64,000 nucleotides of DNA from assembly GCA_029212615.1 (NCBI GenBank), contig JARGPJ010000003.1, positions 558,001 to 622,000 on the forward strand. The letters are read 5' to 3'. The translations under genes and the position numbers were made by a program. This DNA comes from Verrucomicrobiales bacterium (GTDB taxonomy: Bacteria > Verrucomicrobiota > Verrucomicrobiia > Verrucomicrobiales > DEV007). Position 1 is the first letter of the stretch, and the number at the start of each line of letters is the position of its first letter. A model generated the notes under the pieces. That model was not told where the DNA came from and did not search any database. It saw only the letters and a list, made by a program, of their open reading frames with translations. Below, in pieces: positions 43,777-52,524 of the stretch.

Positions 43777-43864
43777 GAGTTAATTGAGCTTAGCGTTGTT
43801 GCTGGTAGAAGGACGCATCTGCCTCTCACTTCATGCATTGTTTCCGGAAAATTCCCGGCTCTCT

Positions 43865-46231
43865 TCACTCCCGGCCCGTACTCAACCACTCTATCAAAGC
43901 CTTAATGTCAGCCTTCGACATTTGCATCAACAGCCCCGGCGGCATCAGGGACATCGAAACTTGCTCCCGCTTAATAATCTCTTTGTAGGAATAAATAAAT
44001 TCCTCCCCGTTGATATCAGCAAAGACGCTGTTGCCGCCTTTCTGCCCGAGAAGAAATCCCATCATCGAGGAACGATCCTCGAGAGTGATTAACCACGGTT
44101 CATACTGAGGTGCCACTTCTGCGCCCGGATCAAGAATCGAACGCAGGAGATGATCAATACCCCGTTCGTGAATCGTCGATAGATTCGGCCCCCCGAGGCG
44201 ACCGAATCCATCGGCCTGATGGCAGGAAGCGCAGTAGCGATGAAAGACAACTCGCCCCTGGTCCCTTACATCTTCAGGATCCCGATCACTCAGGTCGACC
44301 TCATCGAGGAATCTTTTCCATCCCTCCAGATCAGTCGCCGGCGGATAGGACTCGACTCCTGATACCGGCATCGCCGACCTCCCTACTGCCTCCCTCGCAA
44401 ATCGAAGGACACGAGCCGGTGTCGACGCATCATCACGAACCTCGCTCGCAAAGGCCATCGCCCCCTCCCGGTCAGGATGCACCAACAGGGTGAGCATCAC
44501 ATCAATTTTCAGCTCAATATCAGCCGACGAATACAAATCCTTAAGCTCTTCCACTGACAGGAAATTCTCCCGGTCACCGAGGACGAGGAATCCTGCCCTT
44601 TTAGCCTCAGGCGTTACGTTCTTCTTCTTCAACTCTTTCCCGATGAGCCGTTGAATCGCCTTGTCACTCAGGGCCTCCCCATCGAGCCGCGCGAGAGCGG
44701 TGATCGCGGCGAGAAAGAGCTCAGGTGAAGGCGGCCGCTTCGCGATCGCTTCGACCGCTCCGTGGGCTGCATGAATTTCTTCATCACTGATCCATTTAAG
44801 GGCGAGAAGTTGAACGGTTGGATCGGGGTCACTGAGACATTGAATGGAAAGTTCCGTGGGATCCTCCGGATTATTTTTTCTCCACGCGAGCAACATCAGC
44901 GCCCGCTGATGAGCGCTGTAAGACTCATCCCCGGGATCAGGCAAATACTCCCCGAGAACAACCGTGCGTTTTCCTCCCATCGTATTGATCAGGGCCGGAG
45001 TAAGCCATGGGTCACTCCAATAGCCCGGATCCGCTATCTTTCCGCCTTCAACCGGCGCCTTCATCAGGGCGATGCGATCCTCCGCCCCGGGCATGGGACG
45101 CGGCTCAGATTCCCAGCCCGTGATTTTCCAGACGGCCCCTTCACCGTGCAGGGTGTAATCACTCTTTACCCAGTCACTGCAATAAAGGTCGCCCTGAGGT
45201 GAGACCGCAAACGCAACGGGCCGGAAATCGCCATCCCCCTGAATCATGATCTCCTGATTTGTCTCGAAATGGGTTCCCACCCAGCTCAGGGGATAACGCT
45301 CAATACGGCGGTCCGCCCAACTCGCCACGTAGAGGTATCCCTCATGGTAAATCACATCACAGGGCGCTTCCCCTGTTCCGTGCAGCATCGGGCGGGTTCC
45401 CGGCAATTCACCGTTCCATGAGATAAAAGGGTGCTGTCCACTTCGCCCATAGCGAAACTGAAACCCGTGATCTGCTCCCAGAGTAGTGAAGTGCAACCGG
45501 CTCGGTGGGCGGGAGCCCGGGTCGTTATCCGTCGCAAAAACAAATCCGCCGGGCGCATGGCAAATACCGAAGGGATTCCAGAACCCGGTCGAGTAACGCT
45601 GCAAACTTCCGCCGGCAGCATCACACCACCAGATGTTTCCCCCCTCTCCGTGATCACTGATTTCGCGACCATCACTTCCCTTCAACACATAGGGGTATCC
45701 AAGATTTTCCCCTATCCCGAAAATCAAATTTCCAAGGTCGTCGAAAGTGATACCGGAACAGCCGTCATGAGGGTAAGTGCCCTCTGTCTCAAGAAAGACG
45801 AGACGACGTTCGATACGGTCCTCATCCGCTACTCCATCATGATCTTCATCCCACAATCGGAGAATCTCATTGCGGGTCGCTACGTAAATGGCGCCCGTGT
45901 CAGGGTGGACCGCGATGTCCATCGTCGCGACAAGGTCAGTGTCGTAAAAGACGGAGCGGGTGTCAGCGACTCCGTCACCATCAGTATCCTTCAGCCAGAC
46001 GATTTGATCGTTTTCCGGCCCTTCATACCCTTCGGGACGGAAATGAGTGTTCGACTCAATCACGAGTAACTTCCCACTCCCGGTGAAAACCAAGCCGGTC
46101 GGCGTTTTAATCAGATCCGATCCGGCAAAGCGCTCAATCGACATCCCCTCTTCCAACACCCGGGGAGATTCAGCGGAAAGAGGCGCCGTTCCGAGCAAAG
46201 AGAAAATGAGTAAAAGGAACCTTCGGCACAT
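43865..46231 (-). CDS. Membrane-bound dehydrogenase with C-terminal cytochrome c haem domain
   Basis: A 788-residue protein with a signal peptide (1-20). Residues about 30-400 form a propeller-like dehydrogenase domain of the type annotated as putative membrane-bound dehydrogenase in planctomycetes and verrucomicrobia (KTPTGLVFTGSGKLLVIESN, DTDGDGVAD). A helical HEAT-like region covers about 400-640. The C-terminus is a monohaem domain with CASCH at 667-671 and a likely axial Met763 in SLMPPG. It probably oxidises sugars or alcohols and passes electrons to the respiratory chain. The genome has many such proteins by family expectation. Confidence 0.9.
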   Translation of the reverse strand: MCRRFLLLIFSLLGTAPLSAESPRVLEEGMSIERFAGSDLIKTPTGLVFTGSGKLLVIESNTHFRPEGYEGPENDQIVWLKDTDGDGVADTRSVFYDTDLVATMDIAVHPDTGAIYVATRNEILRLWDEDHDGVADEDRIERRLVFLETEGTYPHDGCSGITFDDLGNLIFGIGENLGYPYVLKGSDGREISDHGEGGNIWWCDAAGGSLQRYSTGFWNPFGICHAPGGFVFATDNDPGSRPPSRLHFTTLGADHGFQFRYGRSGQHPFISWNGELPGTRPMLHGTGEAPCDVIYHEGYLYVASWADRRIERYPLSWVGTHFETNQEIMIQGDGDFRPVAFAVSPQGDLYCSDWVKSDYTLHGEGAVWKITGWESEPRPMPGAEDRIALMKAPVEGGKIADPGYWSDPWLTPALINTMGGKRTVVLGEYLPDPGDESYSAHQRALMLLAWRKNNPEDPTELSIQCLSDPDPTVQLLALKWISDEEIHAAHGAVEAIAKRPPSPELFLAAITALARLDGEALSDKAIQRLIGKELKKKNVTPEAKRAGFLVLGDRENFLSVEELKDLYSSADIELKIDVMLTLLVHPDREGAMAFASEVRDDASTPARVLRFAREAVGRSAMPVSGVESYPPATDLEGWKRFLDEVDLSDRDPEDVRDQGRVVFHRYCASCHQADGFGRLGGPNLSTIHERGIDHLLRSILDPGAEVAPQYEPWLITLEDRSSMMGFLLGQKGGNSVFADINGEEFIYSYKEIIKREQVSMSLMPPGLLMQMSKADIKALIEWLSTGRE

Positions 46232-46341
46232 GTCGCAATATCATCAGAGTCCCCTCATCAACTGACAAGAATCCATTTAACGGATTAATGTCCAGTGCAA
46301 GAGCACCAATCCTGTTGCCGCCCCTTGCCCCCTCCTTTGCT

Positions 46342-47283
46342 TCAGGCCAGCGACTCGTTGAGTCCCTGACGCATGGCGTCTACGGGCGCCTCACGATTGA
46401 ACCAGAATTCGAAAGCGAGAACCCCCTGCCATAGCAGCATACTCAACCCGTTCGCCGCTTTTGCACCGGCAGCCTCCGCATCATTAATGAGTCGGGTTCT
46501 GGGCGGAGCGTAAATCATGTCGTAAACGAGATGGTGTGGCTCAATCAGCCTTTGCGGCACCACCTCGGCATCCGTCCGCTTCATCCCGACAGAAGTGGCA
46601 TTGATGATAAGATCAACCTGCCCCAATTCACGCTCCATTGCTTTCTCTTCCCACGGGATCGAGACAAGCCGGTCTGCCGGTCCTTCAAGACGGTCGGGAT
46701 CAACAAAAAGCTCCTCCAGCTCAGCCTCCAAGGCCTCTGCCTTGGCAATCGTGCGATTAACGAGCACCAGTCGATCACAGTGGTCCATCGCACACTGCAC
46801 TGCTGCAGCCTTACCGGCCCCGCCTCCAGCTCCGATAATCATGATTCGAAGATCAGTGAGATCCATCGAAAATTCCTCGCGGATCGCCCGCTTCAACCCG
46901 GGAGCGTCCGTGTTGTGCCCAATCAACTGATCGCCATCGATTGCCACCGTGTTCACCGCACCGATTCGTCGCGCCACTTCGGTCATTTCGTCCACCGCAT
47001 CAAAAACGCCGCCTTTGTGGGGGATCGTTACGTTCGTTCCAATGAACCCCGATGACTTCATCGCCCCGAGACCATCGACAAGCTCTTCAGGTGACAGGTG
47101 AACACGAACGTATTCCGCGTCGATTCCCGCAGCACGAAGCGCCGGGTTGTGCATCTGCGGAGAGCGCGAATGCACAATCGGGTCACCAATCACAGACAGC
47201 TTTGCAGGATGATCAAGCCCCGCAGTGGCAACTGCCCAGTCTTTAAGATCGGAAAAAGTATAAACGTCTTTAGCTTCGGCCAT
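46342..47283 (-). CDS. aroE: Shikimate dehydrogenase, canonical
   Basis: A 313-residue enzyme from MAEAKDVYTF. The shikimate-binding GDPIVHSRSPQMHN has Ser39 and Ser41, and NVTIPHK supplies the catalytic Lys90 with Asp in NTDAPG. The dinucleotide loop is GAGGGAGKAA and the NADP-type NRT follows. It reduces 3-dehydroshikimate in aromatic amino-acid synthesis. A 35-residue N-terminal extension precedes the core. It lies 57 bp after dhaL on the same strand. A divergent second AroE is at 52525-53397. Confidence 0.92.
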   Translation of the reverse strand: MAEAKDVYTFSDLKDWAVATAGLDHPAKLSVIGDPIVHSRSPQMHNPALRAAGIDAEYVRVHLSPEELVDGLGAMKSSGFIGTNVTIPHKGGVFDAVDEMTEVARRIGAVNTVAIDGDQLIGHNTDAPGLKRAIREEFSMDLTDLRIMIIGAGGGAGKAAAVQCAMDHCDRLVLVNRTIAKAEALEAELEELFVDPDRLEGPADRLVSIPWEEKAMERELGQVDLIINATSVGMKRTDAEVVPQRLIEPHHLVYDMIYAPPRTRLINDAEAAGAKAANGLSMLLWQGVLAFEFWFNREAPVDAMRQGLNESLA

Positions 47284-47340
47284 GATGAATGGCCGAACCA
47301 TAGACAGCGCGTTGAAACAACGCAACGAAATGCGTGCCGC

Positions 47341-47973
47341 TCAGGCAGCGAAATCGCGCATCGTCGCAGCGATGATCGCAACGCTAACGGCACCGGCATC
47401 TGCTTTGCCGAGTGATTTTTCTCCGAGAGTCTTGGCACGGCCCATTGTCGCAATCATGTCTTTGCTCGCCTCTTTGCCGGCCTCGGCTCCATCAGCAATG
47501 GCAACAAGCGCTTCGGAGACGGTTGCTGCAGCTGCCTTTTCACCGGCCTCAGCCGCGGGAAGCAGCGCATCGACCATGGTCTTATCGCCCGGCTTAGCGC
47601 CGCCGCGTGTCATGACACCTTCAGTGCCCTCTTTGAAGACCGCAACGATTCCGGCTGCATCGAGAACTTCAGCATCCTTGATCGCTTTACCGCCGGAACG
47701 GAAGAGAGTACCGAAGACAGCACCGGAGGCACCACCCATGGAAGACATCATCGCCATCCCGACGGCCATGAAGACTTTACCCACACTCGGGAACTCTTCG
47801 CTCGCGAGAGCCTCTTTCACGGCATTCATGCCCCGCTCCATTCCAACCCCGTGGTCCCCGTCGCCAAGGGCGCGGTCCGCATCAGTAAGAATAGGCTCGG
47901 CTTCAATGATTTTATCTGCGACCGCAACCATCATGTCGCGCGTCTCTGTGATCGAAAGTGTTTCTTTTCCCAT
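47341..47973 (-). CDS. dhaL: Dihydroxyacetone kinase subunit DhaL
   Basis: A 210-residue DhaL/DAK2-type protein. The ADP/Mg-binding signature LTDADRALGDGDHGVGM (about 31-47) gives Asp residues that hold two Mg ions. SSMGGASGAVFGTLF and the PGDKTMVDAL segment are conserved. DhaL transfers phosphate to substrate bound on DhaK. It is encoded 86 bp downstream of dhaK. No DhaM (PTS component) is adjacent, so the phosphate donor may be ATP, as in single-protein kinases and in erythrulose kinases. Confidence 0.92.
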   Translation of the reverse strand: MGKETLSITETRDMMVAVADKIIEAEPILTDADRALGDGDHGVGMERGMNAVKEALASEEFPSVGKVFMAVGMAMMSSMGGASGAVFGTLFRSGGKAIKDAEVLDAAGIVAVFKEGTEGVMTRGGAKPGDKTMVDALLPAAEAGEKAAAATVSEALVAIADGAEAGKEASKDMIATMGRAKTLGEKSLGKADAGAVSVAIIAATMRDFAA

Positions 47974-47991
47974 GGAAATCTGTTTTTTGAT

Positions 47992-48010
47992 GATCTAACA
48001 GGGTTAGATC
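47992..48010. repeat. Short palindrome between dhaK and dhaL
   Basis: Perfect 8-bp arms GATCTAAC and GTTAGATC with a 3-nt loop. The core TAACAGGGTTAG resembles the arms of the elements at 19941 and 32738, but the far arm differs. Confidence 0.5.
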
Positions 48011-48059
48011 GATGATTCAACCCCCTTCAGTCGCCTGATCAGGGTAGGAATGGAGCGAT

Positions 48060-49097
48060 TCAGCCGCCGTAATGTCCTTCCATCTTGCTGAAGCAATTGG
48101 ACTGGCACGGCATGTCCCAGTATCCCTTGAGTTCGTCATCCATTCTCGTGAGCGAAATGGAGACACCTGACATCTCCTGACAGGTCACCAAAGGTCCAAG
48201 CATGACGTCGTAAATCCTGATTCCTTTCTCAGTGAAATACTGTTTCGCCTTTCGGAGAACGATAAGGAGCTCCATCATCGTCGTCGCTCCGAGAGAATTC
48301 ACGAAAAGGACCACCTCATCGCCTTCTGCAAGGGCGGCCACTTCCTCATCCTCTTCAAAATCTTTGAACATGAGATCAAGCATCATTGAGGTCAACTCAT
48401 CCGCTGTCGTCATCGGGATCTCTGCCACACCGGGCTCACCATGAATCCCCATGCCAAGTCCGATCTTCCCCTCTTCCAGCTCAAAGGTGGGCTTTCCGGT
48501 GGCGGGGATCGAGCCGGGTGACATCGAAACGCCGACGGAACGTGTTTGCAGAACAGCTTTCTTCGCTGAAGCCTCAAGTTCGTCGAGTGAGGCAGCCGTT
48601 TGAGAGGCGGCGCCAACGAGCTTCACCACAGGAACCAGCCCTGCGATACCGCGACGTTTTTCTTTCTCCGTCGGCGGGGCGGAGCAAATGTCATCCCAGA
48701 TCAGAACGGTCCGGATCTCAATATCTTCGTCATCCGCAAGTTCAGCCCCGATATCAAAATTCAGAACATCTCCAGCGTAGTTCCCGTAGAGATACAAAAC
48801 TCCTTTGCCCTTATCAACAGCCTCAGTAGCCTCGAAAACGATATTTGGCGGAGGAGCGGCAAAAATATCACCACAGGCAGCACCGTCAGCAAGGTTGCGC
48901 CCGACCAGGCCATGATAAATAGGCTCATGGCCTGCTCCACCACCGACAAGGAGAGCGACTTTCCCGTCCGGAATATCGGTTTTGACGATGGACCGGCGAC
49001 CGACTGATTTGCATTCGCCGTTATAGGCCTCAACGAGGCCTTCAAGTAATTCGTCCGCCACCTTGAGCGGATCGTTGATCAATTTCTGCAACGCCAT
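48060..49097 (-). CDS. dhaK: Dihydroxyacetone kinase subunit DhaK
   Basis: A 345-residue DhaK/DAK1-type protein from MALQKLINDP. GGGAGHEP (about 52-59) and GDIFAAPPP are part of the substrate pocket. The covalent hemiaminal His219 is in GMGIHGEPG, which binds the ketone substrate before phosphorylation. It covers the K domain only, consistent with the separate L subunit downstream. Substrate may be dihydroxyacetone or a tetrulose. A gap of 86 bp to dhaL contains a small palindrome GATCTAAC/GTTAGATC at 47992-48010. Confidence 0.93.
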   Translation of the reverse strand: MALQKLINDPLKVADELLEGLVEAYNGECKSVGRRSIVKTDIPDGKVALLVGGGAGHEPIYHGLVGRNLADGAACGDIFAAPPPNIVFEATEAVDKGKGVLYLYGNYAGDVLNFDIGAELADDEDIEIRTVLIWDDICSAPPTEKEKRRGIAGLVPVVKLVGAASQTAASLDELEASAKKAVLQTRSVGVSMSPGSIPATGKPTFELEEGKIGLGMGIHGEPGVAEIPMTTADELTSMMLDLMFKDFEEDEEVAALAEGDEVVLFVNSLGATTMMELLIVLRKAKQYFTEKGIRIYDVMLGPLVTCQEMSGVSISLTRMDDELKGYWDMPCQSNCFSKMEGHYGG

Positions 49098-49216
49098 AGA
49101 CAAATAAGGGATTCTTTCGTGCATGTTGTCTCAGAGAAAGAGAGCGATGACAAACGGAAAATGCGATCCCCGCGATTTTGCGAGACACCTTTAGCGGAAT
49201 TCGATACAGTGCCCGG

Positions 49217-50467
49217 ATGGTACGCAGAAAATACCTCATCGTTCCCCTGCTGACGCTGATTTTCTTCGATCCATGTCACAGCGCAGAGAATGAGGGGAAC
49301 CTGAGTGCCAGTCTCGATCCCTTTATCGAACTCCCTGGTGCCTATTTGATCAAGCCAGCCGATTTGGACACAATGTTTGAGCAGGAGGAATGGAATCATA
49401 ATCCCTATTTCAAATGGCTCACGAAGGATAAATCCCGGGCTGTTTTTCAACAAAAAAAGCAACCGAACCTCAGCGTCAGTCTCACCATTCTCGGGGGGAC
49501 AGTGCCGATCGAAGAAGCCATCATCGATTTTAAGGACGGTCAATTCGAGGGCGTCACGATATCGGTGTACAACCGCGGGGACGGAACTGAAATCACCCCC
49601 GGGGATTTTGAGGCTCGCAACCGCGCGGTCGGCCGACATCTCGGACAGCAACTCGCGGTCAGACCGACCCGGAGAACTCACAACCCCACCCAGGGACTTC
49701 TCACCGACGGCTGGATCTGGATTTCAGCACGCGGCAAAGCGGTTCTCGAGCACAATCCCGGCGCCCCCGGAAAGACGGAATTCCTCCGAATGCGGTTGGC
49801 CCGTCGCGACGCCGGGGGAACCTACGAAGCGGCCACGAAAGACCGGACCGGCGCCACTGTGACCCTCTCAGACCTGCCGAGAAACGTGCGGAAGACAAAG
49901 GGTGGAAACGTCTTCATCTCCGGCATCCCCATGGTCGACCAGGGCTCAAAGGGCTACTGTGTGGTTGCTTCGGCTCAGCGACTCTTCGAATACTATGGCA
50001 TTGCCTGTGACATGCATCAGCTGGCGCAGATCGCAAATTCCGACCCCGATCAGGGCACCAGTCCACTCGTCATCAACGAAGAGCTCGGCTCGATTGATCA
50101 CTTTTTCAAAACCCGTCTCGAGTGTCTCACGATACGACACACGAGCGGTCTCGTTGAATTGGTCGATGACAAGTACGTTGGAGATCCCGTCAGTGAGAAA
50201 GATTTTCACCAAATGATCTCGAAGTGGATCGACGAGGGAATCCCCCTCCTCTGGGGACTTGAAGTGGGCCGGTTTGATGAAGAGCCGCCCCTGCAGAACC
50301 AGACGAGCGGCGGACACATGCGCATGATCATTGGCTATAACCACACCACCGGGCGGATCATTTTCTCCGACTCCTGGGGGCTCGGGCACGAGTTCAAAAC
50401 GATGGATGCGAATGACGCGTTCAAAGCAACCTTGGGGCTGTTTCTCCTCAAACCGATTGTCCGCTAG
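49217..50467 (+). CDS. Secreted papain-like (C39-type) cysteine peptidase
   Basis: A 416-residue protein starting at MVRRKYLIVP, with a signal peptide (to about 22). The N-terminal 220 residues are of unknown fold. The C-terminal domain has a papain-type site in order: Gln242 (oxyanion) and Cys248 in DQGSKGYCVV, His367 in SGGHMRM, and Asp385 in FSDSWG. This is the C39-like peptidase pattern (PF13529-type). The peptidase is exported, unlike bacteriocin-processing C39 domains fused to ABC exporters. Its target is unknown. The stop codon overlaps that of the convergent lipoprotein gene. Confidence 0.82.
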   Translation: MVRRKYLIVPLLTLIFFDPCHSAENEGNLSASLDPFIELPGAYLIKPADLDTMFEQEEWNHNPYFKWLTKDKSRAVFQQKKQPNLSVSLTILGGTVPIEEAIIDFKDGQFEGVTISVYNRGDGTEITPGDFEARNRAVGRHLGQQLAVRPTRRTHNPTQGLLTDGWIWISARGKAVLEHNPGAPGKTEFLRMRLARRDAGGTYEAATKDRTGATVTLSDLPRNVRKTKGGNVFISGIPMVDQGSKGYCVVASAQRLFEYYGIACDMHQLAQIANSDPDQGTSPLVINEELGSIDHFFKTRLECLTIRHTSGLVELVDDKYVGDPVSEKDFHQMISKWIDEGIPLLWGLEVGRFDEEPPLQNQTSGGHMRMIIGYNHTTGRIIFSDSWGLGHEFKTMDANDAFKATLGLFLLKPIVR

Positions 50468-51207
50468 TCGGCTGCCCCTTCCCTGATTATCAGCCCCGGC
50501 TGATAGAGGTCTCGATTACTCGCTTGAAACTCAGCTTTCAAGGTGACTTTGAATGTTGTCAGGTCGACGAGATGCCAGCGAAGATACTTCCACTTCCCGG
50601 TGTTTCCATCGTGCTCGATGCCGACGAGAAGATGATGCGCGTCTTCGAGAACTTTGTTCGTCTCCGTCCGAGGCGTAAAGTAAAAGGTACGCAGGCTGGA
50701 ATTTAATGACCCTTCAGCCACCAGTTTCGGATCGAGATAAATGACACGCCCGGATTCGAGATGGCGTATCTCAAGATCAGGGTAGCCCGAACGCTGCAGG
50801 TTTCCCTCCGCGGTTCGAGGGTTGCCACAGGCGAATTCCGGATCACGATCAATCACCTCAAGGAGCCCGTCTTCAAAATGAGAACTCACTTCGTTGATTC
50901 GCCCCTCCTCATGCGTCGGGGAACCGGGCTCGTTCAAGCTTGCCACAACTTCAGCCACGGCACGATCAATCCCATCGATGATTGCCGCATCGACCGGTTC
51001 TTCGGGATTCAATGGCAGCACCCGGTTACCGGTCGAGGTTTCGATGAGGGTGGAAAAATCCACATCTTTGAAAGTCCCACCGCCGTTGAGAACGGTTGAA
51101 ACAAGAGCGTCCACCGAGGGTTCTGTTTCGATCACGACTTGAACAGGGTCAGGGCGCCCGCACCCTGACAGCAGCGCCACTAGAAAGAGCGAAACTACGA
51201 CTCGCAT
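50464..51207 (-). CDS. Lipoprotein with a possible PD-(D/E)XK-like core
   Basis: A 247-residue lipoprotein starting at MRVVVSLFLV, lipobox LSGC with Cys16. A GGGAGG ribosome site lies just upstream, and its ATG sits inside the last 13 bp of the phosphorylase gene, so it is translationally coupled. An open frame extends further upstream, but that part is phosphorylase in another frame. The segment YPDLEI (142-147), then DPK (159-161) about 16 residues later, recalls the PD-(D/E)XK nuclease core, followed by KYLRWHLVDLT. Function is unknown; the nuclease idea is speculative, and a secreted nuclease domain would be unusual. Confidence 0.7.
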   Translation of the reverse strand: MRVVVSLFLVALLSGCGRPDPVQVVIETEPSVDALVSTVLNGGGTFKDVDFSTLIETSTGNRVLPLNPEEPVDAAIIDGIDRAVAEVVASLNEPGSPTHEEGRINEVSSHFEDGLLEVIDRDPEFACGNPRTAEGNLQRSGYPDLEIRHLESGRVIYLDPKLVAEGSLNSSLRTFYFTPRTETNKVLEDAHHLLVGIEHDGNTGKWKYLRWHLVDLTTFKVTLKAEFQASNRDLYQPGLIIREGAAD

Positions 51208-52430
51208 GAAAAACCTCCCATAAACCTGATCGCCGCCTCTTCCGCTGCTGACGCACTCTGCGCGTGAACCCGGGCAAGGATATCGCCCGACCTCACTTCC
51301 TCCCCCACTTTTACAATTTGATCGAAGCCGACCGCGCAATCGACTGCATCCGCCGCGCGACTCCGCCCCGCTCCCAGCGCCATGCTGGCACGGCCGATGG
51401 TGTCCGCATCCACTTGTGTGACACACCCTGAAACGGGGGAACGAATTTCCTGAATCTCCGGTGCGACGTGAATCGAATCGAAGGTTGAAAGATCATCTGC
51501 GGAGCCCCCCTGGCGCTCAACTAATTCATCAAACTTCGAGCGGGCCGTTCCATCATCGAGCCATTGCTCAAGCTGAGCGCGATCAACAAGACTCACTTCG
51601 TTGGCAAGATTCAGAGTGATCTCCCTCAGATCTTGCGGGCCACGTCCCTCGAGCACTTCAATTGATTCGACGACTTCCAGGGCATTTCCAACAGCATGCC
51701 CCAGAGGCTCGTCCATGGGATGATAGATTACCTGTGTTTTCACTCCCATTGCCTCGCCCACTTGCCTCATCGCTTCTCCCAGAGAATCGGCTCCGGAGCG
51801 GGTCTTCATGAAAGCACCGCTTCCATATTTCACATCGAGAACGAGAGCATCGAGAGATTCAGCCAGCTTCTTCGACATGATAGAAGTAACAAGCAGCGTC
51901 TCGCTTGGCACCGTCGCAGTGACATCCCGCAGGGCGTAGAGCTTTTTGTCAGCCGGGCAGATATCAGCGGTTTGCCCCATCATAACCACTCCCGTTTCCT
52001 CCAGTTGCTCCAATGCCTGTTCCCGGGAAACATTGACTGAAAAACCGGGAATCGATTCCAGTTTATCAAGGGTTCCCCCGGTGATACCGAGCCCGCGCCC
52101 GGAGATCATCGGAATCCAGAGATCATCACAGGCCAGGAGGGGAGCAAGGATCAGCGAAACCTTGTCTCCTATCCCACCGGTAGAATGCTTATCAACGATA
52201 CGTGGAGCACTGGCAGGGTATTCCATGACTTCACCCGACTCCAACATCGCCCGGGTCAGAGAAGCCGTCTCCTCCGCGGTCATGCCCTGGAAGTATATCG
52301 CCATCGCAAATGCCGACATCTGGTAGTCAGGCATCTCTCCGGAGGTATATGCCTCAATCAGAAAACGAATTTCGCCATCGGACAGTGTCCCTGCGTCACG
52401 CTTTCTCTCGATGAGGGTCGGAATGTGCAT
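51195..52430 (-). CDS. deoA: Thymidine/pyrimidine-nucleoside phosphorylase
   Basis: A 411-residue nucleoside phosphorylase starting at MHIPTLIERKR; the open frame goes on upstream but homologous sequence begins here. The phosphate-binding KHSTGGIGDKVS (about 79-90) and SGRGLGITGGTLDKLESIPG (about 109-128) signatures are intact. The GDILARVHAQS end belongs to the lipoyl-like C-terminal domain. It splits thymidine or uridine to base and sugar phosphate. Pdp-type and DeoA-type are hard to separate by eye. It is divergent from the second aroE and coupled to the lipoprotein gene. Confidence 0.92.
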   Translation of the reverse strand: MHIPTLIERKRDAGTLSDGEIRFLIEAYTSGEMPDYQMSAFAMAIYFQGMTAEETASLTRAMLESGEVMEYPASAPRIVDKHSTGGIGDKVSLILAPLLACDDLWIPMISGRGLGITGGTLDKLESIPGFSVNVSREQALEQLEETGVVMMGQTADICPADKKLYALRDVTATVPSETLLVTSIMSKKLAESLDALVLDVKYGSGAFMKTRSGADSLGEAMRQVGEAMGVKTQVIYHPMDEPLGHAVGNALEVVESIEVLEGRGPQDLREITLNLANEVSLVDRAQLEQWLDDGTARSKFDELVERQGGSADDLSTFDSIHVAPEIQEIRSPVSGCVTQVDADTIGRASMALGAGRSRAADAVDCAVGFDQIVKVGEEVRSGDILARVHAQSASAAEEAAIRFMGGFSCES

Positions 52431-52524
52431 CTCCCACCAGCATTGCCCCTCAGGACCCCGTGATAAAGAAAAATTCTCGCGGCCACGCTTGCCAGTGGAA
52501 ATGATTTCACTAGTATGCGCAGCT

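Noticed and set aside
51130..51175. A third copy of the AACAGGGT palindrome inside the lipoprotein gene
   Set aside because: Only one arm matches and the stem has mismatches; it also encodes the lipobox region, so it is likely coincidence.
51208..51426. N-terminal extension of the lipoprotein gene
   Set aside because: It is antiframe over the 3' part of the phosphorylase gene; the lipobox start with a strong ribosome site is at 51207.
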